Shown piece by piece: positions 12,358 through 23,400 of a DNA stretch of 64,000 nucleotides. The notes below the pieces were generated by a model that made no database searches, was not told the DNA's origin, and saw only the letters and a program-made list of their open reading frames with translations. Made by a program: the position numbers and the translations under genes. The DNA is taken from NCBI GenBank assembly GCA_950295325.1, contig OX485804.1, positions 30,752,001 to 30,816,000 on the forward strand, read 5' to 3'. Numbering within the stretch: position 1 is the stretch's first letter; each line of letters starts with the position of its first letter. The DNA is from Polytrichum commune (taxonomy: Eukaryota > Streptophyta > Polytrichopsida > Polytrichales > Polytrichaceae).

Positions 12358-12940
12358 TTGCTTAGCTTGTTGTTAACATTCTTAGGTAAATTATGACACA
12401 GCCCCCCCTTGGCGAACTCATTGACTCCACTCTGATAGCGAGGCAATACACCTTATCTTGCAAATGCTTAACCATGATCAGTATAAGGAGAACGGGTCAC
12501 ATTCACGTCGGTGCAAGACCACAGTTTTCTTTTTTTTCTCTTTTTTTTAAAATTATAAGTTTAGTCCCTCCCACCCTCTACTATAAAAGCTGACAAAATG
12601 TGCATTGGTGTTTTGTTCACCTTTCATTCACTTTATGCAAAGTAAATTGCTTTGTGGCGACAACTACAACAAGTGCTTGCAGCCTACAGACACCTTGCGC
12701 ACATGACTAACCATTTTTCTACAAGGTTTACTGCTCTTATCTTTGGGTGATATCGTGTTGTACCAATCATGACCTTTTCAACGATTTCGTGGTGAAATAA
12801 AATATTTTTTACTGGATTTGTATGTAGATTTGCTCCGCTGTTCTTGCAGCATTTTTAAGTTGTGAGAAGAATCTAAGAATCCGTGGGTTGTCGCCCTCGG
12901 GTTCCTCACTTACAATGAGACATTTGATTTTGTGAGCAGG

Positions 12941-13483
12941 ATGGTGGGTGTTGGAACCCAACACACATTGAAGCCGAGCCGCAGCGAGGAGCTCAGCAGC
13001 CCCGAAGAACAAGAGCGCCGCGCCTTGGAAGTGCAAGAATACCTCGAGGCACACACGCCCAAGCGACACCTAAAACCCGCCCGGAGCGATGCCTCGGACC
13101 AATTAGTGGCCGCGTTTGGTGGCCAAGACGACAATAATTCGCCTTCGGAGCCACCCGAGTGCCACAAGTACGAGGAGCTCCTGGCGCACTCGACGCCCCT
13201 CCAGACGCAGGGCTCGGGGGTGGTGAGCGAGGATTACACGGAGAGCGGGTACTATGAGAATCTGGCCGCGATTGACAAGCAACACCACACGACTGGCACT
13301 GGCTTCATCTCCACTGGTGCACCGGTGCAGAGCTTCCACCTGTCGGCCGGCGCCTGCGAGAGCTCTGGCCTCCGACACCGCCACCCCTGCAATCCGGCCA
13401 TGAACGAGTGGGAACCGGCTCCCGACACCGCCTCGCCCTTCACACACAAGCCCCTCCGCAGCGAGTCGTCATTCGATGCGTGA
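12941..13483 (+). CDS. MEE59-like conserved plant protein, 180 aa
   Basis: The ORF begins with the ATG at 12941 directly after a TTTTGTGAGCAG acceptor-like site, so a 5' UTR intron is likely. Two short repeats typical of this plant family are visible: LKPSRSEE near residue 9 and LKPARSDA near residue 47. A later block reads YYENLAAIDKQHHTTGTGFI at residues about 106-125. That KPSRS...KPxRS...IDKQHHTTG layout is how I remember the MEE59 family (maternal effect embryo arrest 59), whose biochemical role is unknown to me. The GC-rich coding sequence stands out from its AT-rich surroundings. The last ~55 residues (Ser/His/Pro-rich) do not resemble the family and may be lineage-specific. The opposite-strand frame at 13103-13447 is its shadow. 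The coding call is good; the family name is moderate. Confidence 0.6.
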   Translation: MVGVGTQHTLKPSRSEELSSPEEQERRALEVQEYLEAHTPKRHLKPARSDASDQLVAAFGGQDDNNSPSEPPECHKYEELLAHSTPLQTQGSGVVSEDYTESGYYENLAAIDKQHHTTGTGFISTGAPVQSFHLSAGACESSGLRHRHPCNPAMNEWEPAPDTASPFTHKPLRSESSFDA

Positions 13484-13550
13484 AGCCAGCCTGCCGGCGA
13501 AGAGGATTTTCATTTCTGCCTGCTTGCTTCCTTCCTTCCTCAGGGAGCCG

Positions 13551-13590
13551 GCGTATCTATCTATATATCTACCTATCTATCTATCTATCC
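13551..13590 (+). repeat. (TATC)n microsatellite
   Basis: Imperfect TATC run lying between the ORF end and the duplicated ORF tail. Confidence 0.9.
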
Positions 13591-13609
13591 TCTGCATGTG
13601 CCCAACATC

Positions 13610-13676
13610 AACTCGTTCTTCACACACAGGCCACTCTGCAACGAATTATTACTCGATGCATGGAATGAGCCTGTGG
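13610..13676 (+). repeat. Degenerate duplicate of the 3' end of the MEE59-like ORF
   Basis: TTCACACACAGGCC-ACTCTGCAACGA-TTACTCGATGCATGGAA aligns with 13439-13486 (TTCACACACAAGCC-CCTCCGCAGCGA-TCATTCGATGCGTGAAG). The duplicate lies about 180 bp downstream, past the TATC run. It covers the ORF's last ~15 codons and the first few UTR bases. Confidence 0.65.
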
Positions 13677-13699
13677 AGGGACCTTGACAATGGATATGG

Positions 13700-15330
13700 T
13701 TGATTGAGTGCGGTTGATCCATGAAATTCCCAATTCAGTTTGAGAATCAGTTTCCCGAGATTGATGTTTGGATGTGAAGAAAGTGCACCCCTCTACCTCC
13801 AGTAGACCCCTCCACTGAAACGTGGCAGAAGCATGGGAAATAGTATCTTTGGACAAGTATCTAGTATTCACCCATGAGAAATAGCTTGTCCATATCCAAT
13901 CCATGCGCACCATGTTTACATCTGGAAACCGTGAGGTTTTGGTGGGTGACTTACAGTCTGCTTGCAAACAAAAGGTCTGGAGCTATTCCTCGTCTGTCAT
14001 ACCCGAGTTCACGAGTTCTTTCAGGAAGGTCACTGTTTGCTGTGGACATTGAATTTGCAAAATGCAGACGTTGCAGTAATTGACCATCAACAAATCTATT
14101 ACCTGCATGTAAGTACATAAGACTTTGAAATTGTTGTTAACTTGTTTTATTCAGGCATGACAGGCTGAAAGAGCGATGATCACTTTTCCCATCATACCTC
14201 TATCTGGGTCAAACCTATATTAGGGTTTGGATCCAAGAAATTTGAGGTGTTAAGCATCCCTTAATCTCTAAAGGTCTTTTTATCAATTTTCTACATGTTG
14301 TCTGAATTTGAGTTATTCTCATACAAACAGGATTTGGCACACCTCCACATGGTCATATTCTCTTGTTATTTATTTTTGGGCCTTTGCTAAAGTTCCATAT
14401 GAACAAACTCATATAACTACACGGTTTTCATCATCTCATAATTGGTGGAATTCCAAGTGAGTCTTAGGATGAAATTGTGGTCTTTGTCACTTCCATCTCA
14501 CGATGAGGTTGTGTATGGGAGGGCTCTTAAGTCAGTGTAATGTCTTTCACAAAAAAAAGGGAAAAAATAAGAGGCATGATCCACCCAACCTTGAGCCTTG
14601 TATACTTGTAGGAACTAAGAGTTGAAGATCCCCAACTAGTCCTCAAGGATATGGTTAACCAGCTCTCCCTCCATGTCTTAGGGGTGAGTTAAGTGCTCCT
14701 AACTAACAGTCATTACTACGAGGTGAGAACATCATAGTCCCAACTATTGACTAACTCCCTTTCACCTTTTAGAACTATTAAATCTCCTAAGGTGGAATCC
14801 TCTAAGTCTTACAAATAATAGAGTTTGGTTGGAATTAGAGTTCTTTAGTCTTACATATAGTAAAGTCTAGTTGGAATTAGAGTTAGCAAAGGTAACAAAT
14901 AAATAAATACACATTACATTTAGCCATACATTTTGACGACATTGATATGCATGTACAAATTTCTATATTAAGTACAAGAACAATGACATGAGCATGGGTG
15001 CCTAGGTTCCCTTTCATCTATTTGGAAAGTGAACATGACGTCACCCAAGAAAAATAACGTAGCTCCGGACGAAGAGAGCAACCCCAAGGAGACAAATTTA
15101 GCACCTTTAGCATAACAATTCAACGTTTGATTTTATTAAAACAATGACCATTCAAGGGTTGATAAATTAAAATGGAGGGATTCTAAGTTAAAGTGATGCG
15201 GCTGGCATGGCTACACATTGTACATACAAGCAAGTGCATGCAAGAGTATGCAAAATTCAACCATGTGTCCCTGTCATACAATAGATATTCAACAAGAATG
15301 ATACCATGTTTATAAAAAACTCAAGTTGTG
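13700..15330. other. Spacer, no gene seen
   Basis: AT-rich, with only short unsupported frames on either strand. It should contain the 3' UTR of the MEE59-like gene. I see no element boundaries. Confidence 0.5.
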
Positions 15331-17165
15331 TAAGGTGTTTTGAGTTTAAAAAAATGTTGTTTGGGTGCCTTGAGTGTGGAAAGGCTTATGTGAGTGCATT
15401 GAATGTGATTTGACATCAAAAGCATCTAACTTGAGTGATTGGATAATGCAAAGGGCACATTTGAGAGAAAATGCAATCATTTGAGTGAAACAAAATCTGA
15501 CTTTAATGATTAAAAGTCCTAACATATATTTGAGAGCAAGTGGACCCATTTGAGGTGTGAGAGATCTTACTTGAGTGATTAGAGTGCCTTTAGGCACTTT
15601 GGGGAGGAAGTGGACTCATTTGAAGTGGAAATTAAATAACTAGAGTGATTTGAAAGTTCTAAGGCATATTTAGGAGCTACGTTCTAATATGTTGTGAATT
15701 AGATCTGACTTGAGTGATTTGAGAGTCCAAAAGCCCATTTGACACCACGAGAGCACTTTTGAATCGAAATGGACAAAATTTGAGTGCATTAAGGTTCAGT
15801 TGAAGTAAGAATTGATTTGACTTGGTCATTTGAGTGTTGAAATGCTGACTTGAGGGATAGGTTAGTCATTTGAGCTCAAGAGGAGCATACATGAGTGTTT
15901 TAAGTAATTTGAGTGTTGGAAAGCATATTTGAAGAATAAGGCTAAGCATTTGAGATTAAAAAAAAATCTTCTTTGAATGATTTGATTCTCTGAAGACTTA
16001 TCTTGAGGTGTAGAGGATCTGAATTGATGTATTTGAGGGTTGGTTTACACTATGGACCATGAAGTCGGACCATGAAAGATGGCCTTTGTCAATGGTCCAA
16101 GTTCATGGTCCGACTTCCATGGTCCGACTTCATAAAAATTTAGTTTTGAGAGGCTTGGGTCCCTCACTAGGTGTAAACCGAATGTGGACCAAGAAGAATG
16201 ACCATGCACCAAAAAGTGAAGGTGCCGATTTTTTAATAAAGGGCAATTTTGAAAAAAAAATCAAGTTTGACCATTCTCTTGTCTTCTCTTGGGCTTCACT
16301 TGTCTTCACTTCTTGTTAAATGTGTCGAAGATGTGGCTTGCAAATCTTCTCACAATAATTTTTACAAAAAAATGAGCGATTTAATTTGTACATGTGACAT
16401 GTAATTTACATGTGACATGTACCTTGTGTTGTCACTACACTAAATAGGATATTTAATGCTTGATTATATTTAATGTTGCCCCCAGATTCCAAACACTGCA
16501 GTTGGTAAACCAGAAAAACAAACGTGCACTTGAATTCTTGAGTTCTAGATGTCCCATGTTGTTTGGTGAAACACGTGGGAGCCGGTTTAAGGGGTAGAGC
16601 AAGGCAATATTGGCATGTCTCATGGCTATGATATAATTAAGGCACATAGAGGGTAGGTGCGTTTAAAAATTTATGGAAACGGCATTTCTTTGACATGGGC
16701 CCTTGCCTTTTCCTACTAAGTTAGACCACCTCTCTTGCCTCTCTCACAGGCAAACCCGTTGGACCATGTCAGTGCATTTATTAGGCTTTAAAATTTATAT
16801 ATTTGGGGACCTCGACCTCCATGATCCCTCTGCCATTTTTTCTCTAGTGTAAATTGAAGTTGTCCCGGGACGACTTCAGCATCCAATCAACGCTCTTAGA
16901 TCGCCATGGACAACTTCATGGTCCATAGTGTAAACCGGCCCTGAGAGTGTAAAGCACGTTTGAGGTGAAGTTGATCTTGTTTGAGTGATTTTAGAGTCTA
17001 AAAATTTCTCTTGAGGTGGAGAAGATCTTACTTGAGGTATTTGAGAGTATTAAACATATTTGAGGTGAAGTGGATTTTATTTTTGTTATATGAGCGTCCT
17101 AAATTTTCCTTCAAGTGAAAAATATTTGATTTAAAAGTCTTGAGTGTACAAACACATTATTCGAG
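15330..17165 (+). repeat. Degenerate TTGAG-rich array, interrupted by a TIR element
   Basis: Blocks of the type TTGAGTGATTTGAGAGTCCTAA and ATTTGAGGTGNAGNNGATCT recur every 60-70 bp or so, on both sides of the insertion at 16038-16942. The flanks rejoin sensibly (GTATTTGAG...GAGAGTGTAAAG), as in an intact unit. Decay is heavy and unit boundaries are approximate. Confidence 0.65.
16038..16942. mobile_element. Non-autonomous TIR element (~905 bp)
   Basis: The left end GGTTTACACTATGGACCATG is matched by its reverse complement at the right end (16914-16937), giving about 24 bp of perfect TIR after an imperfect GGGTT/AGGGCC tip. ATGGTCCGACTT repeats lie just inside the left end, a subterminal pattern common in hAT and similar elements. 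The flanks suggest a 2-3 bp (GAG) target duplication, but tip and duplication cannot be separated with certainty. No transposase is encoded. An 18-bp tandem duplication (ACATGTGACATGTA) lies at 16390-16425. Confidence 0.75.
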
Positions 17166-17171
17166 CGGAAG

Positions 17172-20129
17172 ATGGCACATATTGAAAATAAAGGGGCTAG
17201 AATTATAAACAAGTTTCACATATAAAGATTTAGCCTTTAGAGGTTCAAAATAGAGATTTTTTGGCTTTTATGGACCTTTGAGACATTGTAGAGGAATCTG
17301 AGAAGGCTCCACCTTCCAACGCGGATTTCAAAATATTGTAAAAGTACCAAAGGTACGAAAAAAAAACCATGTCCGTCATCAGCATCGACTTCACGGACAA
17401 CCAACTTGTGCACATCAAGAGTTGCAAAGGACCCACGGAGGCATGGAAAACCCTTTGCAACATTCACAAGACGAAGAGTTTGTCCAAGATCTTCTTTATT
17501 TGCCGCAAGGTTTTCACGTGCAAGATGCAAAAAGATGACGACTTGTTGGACCACGTCAACAAGGTCAAAGCGCTTCCAAATCACTTCGTATTTTTGGAGA
17601 TATCCGTGCGAGAAAAAAACATCGTCATAACTTTGTTTGAAAGCTTATTGATGTCGTATGAGTACTTAACGACCATCTTAGAAACACTACCTATGAAAGG
17701 AGTCAACGATGGATTACATGACAACGCGTTTGATGCACAAGATATCAAAGCTCAAAAAAAATGAACCTAATGTAACGATGTCGCCATGATGTTGCGAGAA
17801 AACAAACTCATTTCCGCACAAGGTACAAGATCATGCTTCTATTGCGGAAAACTTGGCCACATTGCATAATTTTGTTACAAAACAAATAAGAAGGAGAGGC
17901 ATAATGCCAAAATTACGATTGACAATGACGAATTCCCATTTGCAACACAATACCGAATGCATTCAAAGAGAGTTTGCAAACGGATCATAAATTTGGGAGC
18001 CATAAAATATATGACTTCTCATAGGGCGGTGTTTGATATCCACGAGGTAATTTCTCCACACAATGTGCGTTTGGATGATGATAGCGTGGCTGAATCTATT
18101 GGAATGGGCCCCATTGTGCGGAGTTGAAACGAAAGGCAAAACAACTAGAATTCGCATTACGAATGTGCTTCATGTACCCAAGTTGCAATCCAATTTATTC
18201 TCAATGAGCAAGTTTTTGTCCAAAGGGTTGAAGGTGCAATTTCACGTAAATGAATGCATTGTAGGAGGTACGAACGGCGATGTGGTTGCAATAGCTTGAC
18301 ATTAAGGGAATTTATACCAATTGACCTTCACAGAGGTATGCGGAGTGGTTGCAGCCACCTTCGTGCGTTCACGTGTAGAAGGCGGTCTGGCGGAGCTTTG
18401 GCGCCGCCGACTCGGGCATTTGAATGTGAAGAGGGTGTATGCACTACAAAGTATGGTGATGAGCTTAAATTTAGGTAAAACCTCTCATCCCACCTCTATA
18501 TTGATTTATGAAATGTGTACGAAGTGTAAACAATATGCGGCAAAGTTGGGCAACGATGCGGAAGGCTATCGACAAACCATTAGAGATTGTGCATTTGGGT
18601 GCTTGTGGCCACATAATGAACATGTTCATGGGAAGGGCAAAATATTTTGTTACTTTTGTTCATGATTTTTCGAGGAAAGTATGGGTTTACATGGTGAAAC
18701 TCATAAGACAATGGTTTGAGAGATTTAAGAAGTTTGAGCATTTGTAGAAGCACAATTGGAGCAAAAAATAAAGGCATTTCAAGGGATGAGCGGAGGGGAC
18801 TTCATTTCAAAGGATTTTGAAGTTTATTTTATTTTATTTTATTTTATTTTTATGGAACACATCATTGAGAGCACGCTCAAGACATTGCACCGACAAAATG
18901 TGGAAATCAAACCGTGTTGCAATAACAAAGTGTATGCTTGAAGCTCAAAAACTCGAGAAATCGCTTTGGACAGAAGCAGTGGCAATTGCGGTTTATACAT
19001 TAAACCAATGTCCGACGAGGGTCTTGTGTTCCGTTACACCCGAAAAAAGTGGAGTGGGAGGAGGCCTTTGCATTGCACACATGCTCGTGTTTGGAAGCAT
19101 TGCTTATGCAATGATTCTAGATGAGAAGAGGGGCAAGCTCGATGCGAAAGGAACCAAATGCTTGTTTCTTAAATATTTTTAGGTACGAAGGCATATAGAC
19201 TGATGTGTCCGGAAACCAAAAAAACCAAAAAAACGTAAAAAACAAAGATGTTGTGTTTATGGAAGATAATGAGAGCATAAGAATTGATTTGAATATGCGT
19301 TCAAGTGGGAGAAATGAAGGCCCTACGTTGATGGTGGTGGACGAATCTTCCAAATCGCCTTCGTTTCATGGCGGTGGACAATTTGTGGATGGCAACAAGC
19401 AAATGGAAAGAAATGAAATTGCAATGGAAGAAGTTTGTGAAGGATTGGCAAATGATGACGTTGTTGTTGAAGGATTCGGCGAGGAGCGGCGATATTCACA
19501 AGGGAGCGGCGATCACTTGGATAATGGTGGAAGAACCGCAATTTTCCTCAACATGGTGAGGATCACGCCAATGCGGTAATATCTCAAGGCGATCACACCC
19601 TTATGTTTCATAAACACGTGTGAACAAAATTTGCTACCCCTATATTATATGTCATAGATTATTTTTAAAATTATGATATTTTTGTCTACATATGTATAAC
19701 CATAGATAATGTATATTTTCTATTATTTTGAAATTTTTAGTCATCTTCATTTTTGTAGTAATTGTTTTAGTTCAATTCTACATCATTCTAGTTAGAAACA
19801 ATATGTTTTATATTTAAAATTAAATAAACAAAATCATCAAATTTGGTTATCATTTTTTACTACGTAATAGATACTGTGTATATCTACTCATGAAAAAAAA
19901 GTGATAAAATTTTGACCCATTTTGGTGATATGTTAAGTAAAAAGTATATTTTTTTTGTTCAAACATGGTGTTCAGTTTAACAATGGAGTGGAATATTTGA
20001 AGGTCCTTTGAGTTGGAATGAAGAAATTAAGCATAATATGTGGAAACTCATGAACAATGTTCAACCTCACTATATAGGACTAAGAAACTTAATAATATTA
20101 CAAATCTTTGACTAATCGCAAAGTGGGAG
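17172..20129 (+). mobile_element. Truncated Ty1/Copia retrotransposon (pseudogene)
   Basis: Fragments follow Copia order. The gag core at 17369-17764 reads SVISIDFTDNQLVHIKSCKG, with the UBN2-like EAW...C.IH pattern. A CCHC knuckle at about 17833 (CFYCGKLGHIA) ends in a stop. A protease remnant near 17985 has DSGA mutated to NLGA. The pre-integrase HLN motif and integrase pieces lie at 18330-18740, and SLWTEAVAIAVYTLNQCPTR is near 18963. GSIAYAMILDEKRGKLDAKG and an acidic linker extend to about 19580. Reverse transcriptase and RNase H are absent. Stops, frameshifts and a (TTTTA)n run at 18816-18850 break the frame. The polypurine tract AAAGTGGGAG ends at 20129. No 5' LTR precedes gag; the degenerate array abuts it. 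Confidence 0.85.
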
Positions 20130-20409
20130 TGTTGAAGGTGAAGCGATAGATTGTTTGTAGTCATAGAAATGTAATACTAGAAGAAATAAGGTTGTAATAA
20201 ACCTACATGGTTGGTCCGTAGTGGGAGAAGAGTTATCCTATATTGGTTGTATGAACCAAGCTAAAATGAGCAATAAAGGGCAAGGCAAGGGGTGGAGGAG
20301 ACTATCTCACTCCAAGCATTGTTCATATGCCTTTGTGTATGTGTTCTTGCTTGTGCAATCTCATCTCTAGTCTTATTGACTTCCAATAGATGATGATTTT
20401 TTCCCTACA
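20130..20409 (+). mobile_element. Copia 3' LTR (right boundary approximate)
   Basis: It starts TGTTGAAGGTG immediately after the polypurine tract, as Copia 3' LTRs do. It contains a GAGCAATAAAGG TATA/polyA-like region. A TGT...ACA end fits at CCCTACA (20403-20409). With no second LTR to compare, the right end is inferred. Confidence 0.6.
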
Positions 20410-23400
20410 TTTACCCCACCAACTCATTCATCCACAATCAAAATAACTATAAGCACCATGCCAACATGGATGTCTACCCATAGACACATGAGCCATGCAA
20501 TTTTGTAAATGATTAGTATGTGTAAAAATATGTCCAAATGGAAAGTGGTCATGTTTTTTTTGTGTTGGGAGCTCATGTGAGCACGGGTAGATCACTTAGT
20601 GCATTTTAAAAACGACGTGCGGCATAATATAGAGAGGATTAAAATCATTTGAAATAAAAATTATAAAGGAATTCCAAATAATGAAGGGGCCGTTAAATGT
20701 AGACAATCCCATTATAAGTAAGTTAGATGGACATAAAACATGGGCCATTATTTTTTTGTAAAATTAATATAGGGGCTGAAGATAAGGATCCTAGAAGGTA
20801 TGTTTAGTATGGTATGTAAATGGGTTTAGGACTCACGGGGATGGATGATAATTGGGATTTCTGTCTGTCCAAAATTACTTAAAAGGAATATAGAGTACAA
20901 AAAATTGCAGCGACTTGGACAATATAAGTAATGGAAGGGTGCAAACAAATGGGCTATTTTTGAAATTTAAGTAATTATAGGGAGGCTTTAATTCAGCCCT
21001 TGAAGGTAAATAGCCCCAAAACTAAAAACCCCCAGCCGCACATGGTGCACAAAAATGCCTTAGAGTGATCTACCCGTGCATGTGAGGGTGTTGACTCCAT
21101 TGGTAGTTGCCACTTCAATGCGAACATTTTATTTTGGTAAGAGTGATTTTTTTATGTTCATTTAAAATAGCCTTTGTGTTCACATCAACCATGCAATTTA
21201 ACATTTGAGCACTCTCAAATTTGAAGGAATGTTTTGCATATATGTCGTTAGAAATGTGGTTACATACTCCAAATGCAAGGTGGCTAGCTTATTGTGGTTT
21301 GCACATTTTGGCACCAAAATTTGTGGAGATGCTCAATTATTGAGCTGTTACCATGTAGTGGATAATAAAAGCATTTTTCTCATTTTCCAATGAACTTGAT
21401 TGGTCAAAGGTCCAATTACTTGACCCTAGCATGATCTCCTAGAATCCAATTTTTTTTGCTCTCAATCAATATAGTTGCTCAATATTTGGAGTTTCTTTTG
21501 CCTTGGACCTTGATGTAAATATGCCACCCTCTATGCATGACATATTTGCCATGAATATTTGGGTTAGACACCTTCACAAAAGTCAAACTACACCCACCAT
21601 CCTCCACAATGAAGAGTGGTATCCCCTGAGCTATGACATGCTTGATTTTTGTGCCCAAGGTGCGCAAACTAGGAGGTGGCAACTTAGGAGAATGAGGAGG
21701 TGACATGCGGCGATGAGGTGCCAACCAACTTGTATTGTGGGTATTCTATAATGGAAAACCATTCGGCAACATTTTATCTTGCATGTGACAACTTTAGAGA
21801 CATGACACAACCAATATTGGCAATAAACTTGGTTGTCATTGGCAAATGACTCTAATAGAATGTGCTAATGATGTTGTCCACTTACACAACATTGAATTAT
21901 AAAAATAAAATAAAATAAAATAAATCTCTCCTATATCACCACATTGGGACATGGAGAATCTTTGATTCCCATTCTTTGGTCTTGATTCACAATTGCTAAC
22001 ATGCTCAAGTTTCTAATGCTTGAATCCATTGGTTGGACAAATCCATAGAGCTAGAGGTGTCCACATTAGCCTCATCTACCTTTAATGTGCAGAAGCTTTG
22101 TGAGGTGGACCAAAGTCACATGGAATATACGGGGGCTAGATGCCCTTTGCCCCTCTCTTTAATAATGTAGGGATAAATGGCCAATACCACACTCAATGTA
22201 TAGGTTCGACATTAAGCTACTTTAGTAGCAATGAAAGGCACATAGTAGCACTACGGAAAGATGTTTGTCAAGGTCTTACCATCTAACACACTTGTCACAT
22301 ACCCAAATATCCACATGCCAACATATGGCCCTTAAGGTAGGTGTGCTAAAACCAACATCCCACCTAAAAGCAACACCTATTAACACCTCCCAATTACCAA
22401 CACTCTACTACCTTGAACTATTCCCCATGGAAAAGGAGTGAATGGGCCCAAGAGTGATGGTTTAGGTGTTATTAGTGGTGCCACCACATAATGGCTCCAC
22501 TCTATCTTGGATTGGTTCAAGGTGGTTTTAGGGTGGCTTTGTCAATATCTACTTTAGCCATTCTATTAAGAGGGGGGGGGGGGGGGGACGGGTTCAAGCC
22601 CACAAAACCAAGGGGTGTCAATTATGGGTACAAAGGGGGTTGGTTCTAGGCAACAAGGGGATGGTTCCACAACCGAATTGCGTGGGATCATGGAGGCGGC
22701 CATGTTGGGCTTTGATCTAGCTTGGACCACGTACCCACATATGTTGTGTTGGTTCTAGGCAGTCCTGTGTAGGTCATGGGCAATGAAGGTGTGGGTCCTC
22801 ATCATATGCAAGGTTGTCATACACAAGGCCTAGGGATCAGTTTAAGGAAGCTACTGGTTTTGACTTTCAATACATATCAAATATTCAATTGAGTCTAAAA
22901 AAGAATGTTTTCTTCTTTATACCTATGTTTAGCCCACATGCTAATATGATCATGTACTTCTTATATCAACCACATAGCCATATGTGTGTGCAATAGCCTA
23001 AAGTGTTGGTTTAAGCACTCTCTACCTTATAAGTGTTTCACCATTCACACATGAGAGCTCAAGGGGTGCACTTATTATTGGAACTAGGAACCACGTGCAT
23101 GCATGACCATGAAATTACATCCCTAATTTACAATATTTCCCCCTCATAAAAATGATATACATAGAAATATATAACTGGAAAATCCCCTCAAATACATACA
23201 CAAGTGAAAATTAAATAAATCGTTTAGAACCCAATCATATGTATACGCCAAAAGGAATTATGTGAAAAATATGGCTAAAATACTCTTAGCAAGAAATATT
23301 TATCTATCATTGATGAAATCATTGAACACTCATTCATCTATTGGATGTAACTCATACAAATTTGTTTCTACTACATCAGTCATTGCTCGGGGGGGGGGGG

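Noticed and set aside
13103-13447. 114-codon minus-strand frame
   Set aside because: Shadow of the GC-rich MEE59-like ORF.
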